A stretch of 64,000 nt of DNA from Chaetoderma sp. LZ-2023a (Eukaryota; Mollusca; Caudofoveata; Chaetodermatida; Chaetodermatidae). The notes under the pieces are model-generated. The model was not told the DNA's origin and did not search any database. It saw only the letters and a list, made by a program, of their open reading frames with translations. The DNA is taken from contig CM067370.1 in NCBI GenBank assembly GCA_034401795.1, positions 103,172,028-103,236,027 of the forward strand, written 5' to 3'. Made by a program: the position numbers and the translations under genes. The first letter of the stretch is position 1, and each line of letters starts with the position of its first letter. Positions 59,713 to 64,000 of the stretch are shown here, piece after piece.

Positions 59713-60986
59713 CTTGTCTCGCCGATTCCAGATCTAAATGCCATCGATACAGATGCTCTGGCGATAAGCTGGAGAGGAATGCACGCTTACGCGTATCCAC
59801 CCACCATTCTTCTGCCGAAGGTTTTGGTGAAGATCAGGGAGGAGCCATGCCTGGTCCTGCTAATAGCGCCATTTTGGCCCAGCAGGGCGTGGTTCACGGA
59901 TCTTCTGGTGGACAATCCAGTGCAGCTGCCCGAGATTCCGAACATAATCTACCAGGCCAAGGGCCGCTTCCTACACGAGCGGCCCAAGATGTTCAAATTG
60001 ACTGCGTGGATGCTATCAAACAACATTCCACGTCGGAAGGTTTTTCTCAACACTCAACAAGCTGCGAGTTTCTGAGGAGGTCAACCTTCAAGTCATATAA
60101 CCACAAGGTTAACAAAATTGGTGTTACGGAAAGGGTGTTGATCCCTTTCAATCCACTATTCAGCAAATAGCAGACTTTCTCTGTGAGCTGTTCTTTCCTG
60201 TCACAATTGCTGGATACAAGTCAGCTTTGGCATCAGTTATCCCTTGTCTAGCCAACAGGGATAGTCCAGAGGTGGCCCAGTTAAATGTGATGGTGAAGGG
60301 AATGAGCAATCTCTGACCGAGACAACCGGTAGTCATTCCAGCCTGGAGTCTATCTTTGGTGCTTAGTGTACTGGCCACGCACCCTTTCGAACCTTTGGGT
60401 TCGGCTAGTCTAAAGCATATAAAGTCTGTTTTTCTATTGGCAGCTTCCTCAACAAGAAGGCGCAGTGAGATCCATGCGCTTTCAGCAGAGAGGGACTGAT
60501 TTATTGTCTCCGGAAACGGTCTGCAATTGCTGCCAAGAGCAGTTTATGTCAAAGAATCATTCTTTGAAATATCCCGGCAAACTGATCATTATACCAAAGC
60601 TAACAAGGTTTGATCGTGATACTAGTGCCTGGTGTCCAGTCTGTGCTTTGACCAAGTACAAAAGACGGATGGACACTCTACGGTCAAATGATAGACATCT
60701 GTGGATCTGCCATAAGAAGCCATATGGCTCCGCATCCATGGATACTACCTCTCGTTTGGTGGTCGAATGCATTCAGACCACCCACGAGATTGCGACTGGG
60801 CACCAGGTGCAATGTGCTAGGGCTCACAATGTTAGAGGAATAGTCCCCTCGACCGCCCTATTCAATGGTGTCCCATTAGAGGACATTATGGCTGTTGCAC
60901 AATGGCACTGTGAGTCCTCTTTCATGGATTACTATATGAGGGACATGTCAGACTCCGCCAATCCACTCACTTTAGCTTTTTTTTAA
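59709..60986 (+). pseudogene. DIRS linker and tyrosine recombinase
   Basis: The linker frame 59779-60075 reads 'RGMHAYAYPPTILLPKVLVK' and 'LIAPFWPSRAWFTDLLVD', as found between RNase H and recombinase in DIRS elements. The recombinase follows: an Arg box 'TRRRSEIHALSAE' near 60451-60490 (in the frame ahead of 60465), then in frame 60465-60986 'AWCPVCALTKYKRR', 'HLWICHKKPYGS', 'ARAHNVRGIVPS' (His-x-x-Arg) and 'AVAQWHCESSFMDYYMRD' (Trp and Tyr). It joins circular cDNA to target DNA. Frame changes near 60070-60180 and 60490 break it. Confidence 0.88.
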
Positions 60987-61320
60987 AACGATAGTCCAGT
61001 GGCCACATTGCTCATCTCCTTTTGGTAACTTTGAAAAGCAAAAGTAGTAAGAACAGACAAGGTCAGGCGAGAGGAATTCAACCGTATGGGACACGTCTGG
61101 TCGAAAGTGTGTTGGTTGATGGCTCCATGTCTGGAATCCATAATTTATGAGGTAATTCAAGTTTGACAGTTTTTTGTATTATGTTTATATATCATGATCA
61201 TTCATCTTATATATTCATGCTCATTCCCAGGCTTATATGTGCAAAGAGCAGTTAACCCTCTTCGCATATTTGTGTTTTCAGGCGAGATGCTTGTTCGTGA
61301 GTTCTCTCCCTTTTTTAGAA

Positions 61321-61339
61321 GGGGGGGGGGGGGGGGGGT
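61321..61339. repeat. Poly(G) run
   Basis: A 19-base G run between the recombinase and the internal complementary region. The length is likely variable. Confidence 0.9.
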
Positions 61340-61454
61340 GATTTGGTCCCTAAGCTTGTCGGTCCTTAAGTTTAGGTCTACATTCTTTCTCCAGGGGCAA
61401 AAGAGGCTTTGTATGGCTTGCCCCTTCCCACTAGGTTACTGACTAAATCTGGTG

Positions 61455-61554
61455 TTATCAATGAGTAATGTAATGGTAAGTATTGATCGAAGGAGAATGA
61501 AGGAAATTTCAATTTCCATTTCTCCGAGATCTAACAATACTTACCATTACATTA
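61455..61554 (+). repeat. DIRS internal complementary region (circle junction)
   Basis: Left half 61455-61497 complements the left outer end exactly. Right half 61496-61554 complements the right outer end. The two halves share about two bases (AA/TT), so the joined circle ends would overlap at 'ATT'. Confidence 0.92.
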
Positions 61555-61583
61555 CGGACCCTGCCTCCCAGTCCCACGGAGGC

Positions 61584-61808
61584 AAGCCATGAGTATTCTC
61601 TTGTTTGGTAGCTATGCAAACAATATGAGTGTCTCTGGCAGACGGGTGCCCAGTTGTTGGGAACCGGGTACCTGGTTCCAGGAGCCGGTAAAGCTTTCTA
61701 AATCTAGATTCCTAGAGCCAACTATCAAGCTAGCTGTATTATCAATGACTAATGTAATGGTAAGTATTATTAGCTCTTGGAGAAAGGGAAATTGAAATTT
61801 CCTTCATT
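61584..61808 (+). repeat. DIRS right inverted terminal repeat
   Basis: Inverse of the left repeat as far as the outer GTAAGTATT block, then about 40 bases ('ggaaattgaaatttccttcatt') unique to the right end and mirrored only in the internal complementary region. This asymmetry is usual for DIRS elements. Confidence 0.9.
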
Positions 61809-62106
61809 GTCTTGGCGTGCAAATGGACATTTCTCATGACCCCTATAGAAGACATTTTGGCCGGCTTGACCATTAACCCTTTAACACTCATATCAGCCAA
61901 ACTTAGCCAAAAATGGCTTCTGCAGTGGTCTTGCGAAAAGCCCATTTGCAGACCAAGAGATTATTTTTGAAAATTTACCACTGGAATGACTGGCTCGATA
62001 ACAGAGCCAGTCATTTCAGTGGTAAATTTTCAAAAACACTTCTTGATCTGCAAATTGACATTTTCTATGAGAAAATTGAAATTTTCTTTAACAAATTCAA
62101 GGGTTA
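61809..62106. repeat. Foldback repeats (family P), right half plus copy 4
   Basis: 61809-61878 ('tgcaaatggacatttctcatgacc...cttgaccattaaccct') is the right half of a foldback whose left half (54863-54917, 'gtaatggtcaaataaag...aaatgtccatttg') lies across the DIRS element. 61874-62106 is a second full copy with inverse centre 'actggctcgat/aacagagccagt'. Confidence 0.65.
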
Positions 62107-62219
62107 AAGGACTAAATGTTTCTCAATGTCACACAAAATCATCTTAGAATAAGAGCTCCACAAACTGACAACCCAATGAATGAGAGCTTTTATAAAATAT
62201 TTATTTCTACCTCAGACCC

Positions 62220-62760
62220 AGACCAATCATCCTTATGAAGTGTCAAGCGATCTGTTAAACGGTCAAGGACGTATTGTCTGGAAAACTATTTTCAAGATGG
62301 CCACTGAACTGGCGGCAAAATTGGATTTCGGATTATCATAAATTTTAATAAGTTTCTTCACCATACATATTCCAACCAACCTATGAAGTGATCCGATAAA
62401 TGGTAACGGAGATATCATCCAGGAACCACCTTTTAAGATGGCAGCCCATGGCTGGCAGCCATCTTGGAGTTCGGATCATCGTCAATTTCGATAGGTTTCT
62501 TCCGCAGACCTAGTCCAACCACTCTATGAAGTTTCAAAGCAATCCGATATACGGTAATGGAGTTATCATCCGGAAACCAATTTTCAGGATGGCCGCCGGT
62601 GGCTGGTGGTCATCTTCGATTTAGGATCATTGTCAAATTCGATAGGTTTCTTCCCCAGACCTAGTCCAACCACTCTATGAAGTTTCAAAGTGATCCGATA
62701 AACGGTGACAGAGTTATCATCCGGAAACCAATTTTCAAGATGGCCGCCAGCCAAATTTTT
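62220..62760. repeat. ~150-bp tandem array with AAGATGGC boxes
   Basis: '(c/t)tatgaag' anchors at about 62233, 62381, 62524 and 62675 give spacings near 148, 143 and 151. Each unit has 'atccgataaacggta..g.agttatcatcc.gaaacca', 'ttttcaagatggccgcc' and 'ggatcat.gtcaa.ttcgataggtttctt'. No coding sequence. Confidence 0.85.
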
Positions 62761-64000
62761 GGGCGGGTTATAAAAAGAAATGAATAAACGACAGAACCCT
62801 TGACTTGACAGTGGTGCAAGTAATTTTATTATCATTGTAATATATTTAGCACAGCCTTCTACCTTCGACAAGAACCACAAACATTTCCTCATCGGCAGAT
62901 CAGTAACCAGAACTCGGCAAAAAGCTTTTAAAACATTCACTACCAAAACGACAGTATGACCAGATCATTAATCCTTAAAATACAACAGTAAGACCATAGC
63001 ATTAACCATTCCAATAAGACAGAACATATAGTACCAATCCTATACATTGCTAGAAATATATGGTGCACTCAAGAAAATGTCAATTTCCAGACCAAGAGAA
63101 AACTATTTTTGAAAATTTAGCACTGGAATGACTGGCTCACTTATCGAGCCAGTCATTCTAGTGATACATTTTCAAAAATAGTCTTCTCTTGGTGTGCAAC
63201 TGGACACCAACCAAGACAACTGCAAAAGCCATTTTCTGCCGTTTTCAGGGTTAGAGGGTTACGGGTAATAAATAAGATTTAATTCTTATTACGCAATGTG
63301 ATACATCTACTGTAAACTCTGGACATGTCTGATGCAACCATTGTGATTCACACATAGATTTAATAGAGCAAGTTAATTCACGCTCAGTGATAGACAATTT
63401 ATTTGTGTGACGCTTTCATAACGTTCCCGGTCACCTCTTCAGCATGAACAGGCATGTGCTTGCTATGTCACTCTGGTCAGTTTTTATCAATGCTTTCACT
63501 CTACTCCACTAGAACTGACTAGTGACATGCAGTTAATGCTGAAGAAATGACCAAGAGGTTAAGGAAAGATACACTCAAACAAATTCTACATCAGAGAGAG
63601 GTAACTAATTTTCCTTACTATGAATAATTCTGTGAATGGGACTGAGATTTTTGGAAATATTTTATCTTAAATCGTTTTACTTTGAGAACATATTTTAACT
63701 AAACTTTTTCTACCAATTCTAATTTCTAATTCTAATTTTGATGATCAATTTCGCATTCCGATATGCAAATAGGTGTAAAGCCTGACCAGTCCCGGTCATC
63801 TTTGAAGGGGATACTACAAAGTCAATCCTCTCTCACATGGTGTCTATAGCATGGGGGGAATGTAAAAAGAATCACATTGACAGAGCATGCCCATTCAGCT
63901 GGTAGTAATGAATACACTCTGATAACATAAATAAAGTCATAATAGCTTCTAATTTGAATAGTTCGTAATTGTATCTAAAACTCTATCATGTCTCGGTCAG
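62761..64000. other. Intergenic with one foldback repeat
   Basis: 63070-63261 is another family P foldback ('aatgactggctcacttat/cgagccagtcatt', ending 'agggtta'). Nothing else is recognised to the end of the window. Confidence 0.5.

Larger units (their letters stand above)
54918..61808 (+). mobile_element. Near-complete DIRS retroelement with inverted terminal repeats
   Basis: Inverted terminal repeats at 54918-55120 and 61584-61808 enclose gag-like, RT, RNase H and tyrosine recombinase frames. An internal complementary region at 61455-61554 lies inside the right repeat. Its first 43 bases are the exact inverse of the left outer end (54918-54960). The next 59 (61496-61554) are the inverse of the right outer end (61750-61808) with about four mismatches. 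This is the DIRS-1 design for cDNA circle formation and sets the element's limits precisely. The coding frames are broken. Confidence 0.92.

Noticed and set aside
1..64000. CRISPR array, bacterial operons or riboswitches
   Set aside because: No short regularly spaced direct repeats with unique spacers, and the sequence is clearly eukaryotic. The regular repeats present are ~150, ~190 and ~600 bp tandem units without unique spacers.
1..64000. tRNA or rRNA genes
   Set aside because: I looked for T-arm (GGTTCGAATCC-type) and box B signals with matching acceptor stems and found no convincing case by eye; a covariance-model scan would be decisive.

Overview
This is a eukaryotic, intron-age non-coding window, most likely from a marine lophotrochozoan invertebrate (a mollusc is my best guess). 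It has no operons or Shine-Dalgarno signals. It is dominated by decayed animal-type transposable elements: Ty3/gypsy, PHD-finger LINEs, DIRS tyrosine-recombinase elements, a THAP-type DNA transposon and Helitron-like arrays. The arrays end in a GGCC hairpin next to 'gtgagctaa', which I recall as common in mollusc genomes; that is inference from memory. I could not support a single intact host gene. A 500-base assembly gap lies at 8001-8500.

Layout. 0-3.7 kb: unrecognised sequence with a DIRS-terminus remnant and short hairpin repeats. 3.7-7.5 kb: a truncated LINE split by a ~2 kb THAP-encoding DNA transposon full of microsatellites. 7.5-8.0 kb: reverse transcriptase of a second LINE, cut by the gap. 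8.5-12.8 kb: a near-identical 1.24 kb direct repeat, probably the downstream part of a long LTR, bracketing a fragment of another LTR family. 12.8-35.3 kb: a decayed Ty3/gypsy element on the minus strand with unusually long LTRs (~13.85-17.44 kb and 26.08-35.33 kb). It has a primer-binding site, gag, protease, RT, RNase H, integrase, a possible third ORF and a polypurine tract. Its right LTR was split by a 5.9 kb PHD/endonuclease/RT LINE (28990-34910) flanked by the 5-bp repeat 'acgat'. 35.3-37.0 kb: two more partial LTRs of the same family, one inverted. 37.6-39.1 kb: a DIRS recombinase remnant. 41.5-42.7 kb: a gypsy integrase remnant. 43.8-44.4 kb: a LINE remnant. 44.6-53.5 kb: several Helitron-like non-autonomous elements made of ~600-bp tandem units packed with 'AAGATGGCCGCC' motifs, plus a ~190-bp tandem array. 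54.9-61.8 kb: a nearly complete but frameshifted DIRS element whose inverted terminal repeats and internal complementary region can be matched base by base. 61.8-64 kb: foldback repeats and a ~150-bp tandem array.

The genes do not work together as a pathway. The window is a layered record of insertions: LINE into LTR, DNA transposon into LINE, DIRS into a foldback repeat, Helitron-like element abutting Helitron-like element. The most interesting signals are regulatory and structural. The gypsy LTR family carries a heat-shock element, CCAAT box, CRE-like site and TATA box in fixed order. The LINE has a duplicated 5' region. The DIRS element preserves its circle-junction logic. Two small hairpin families recur throughout.
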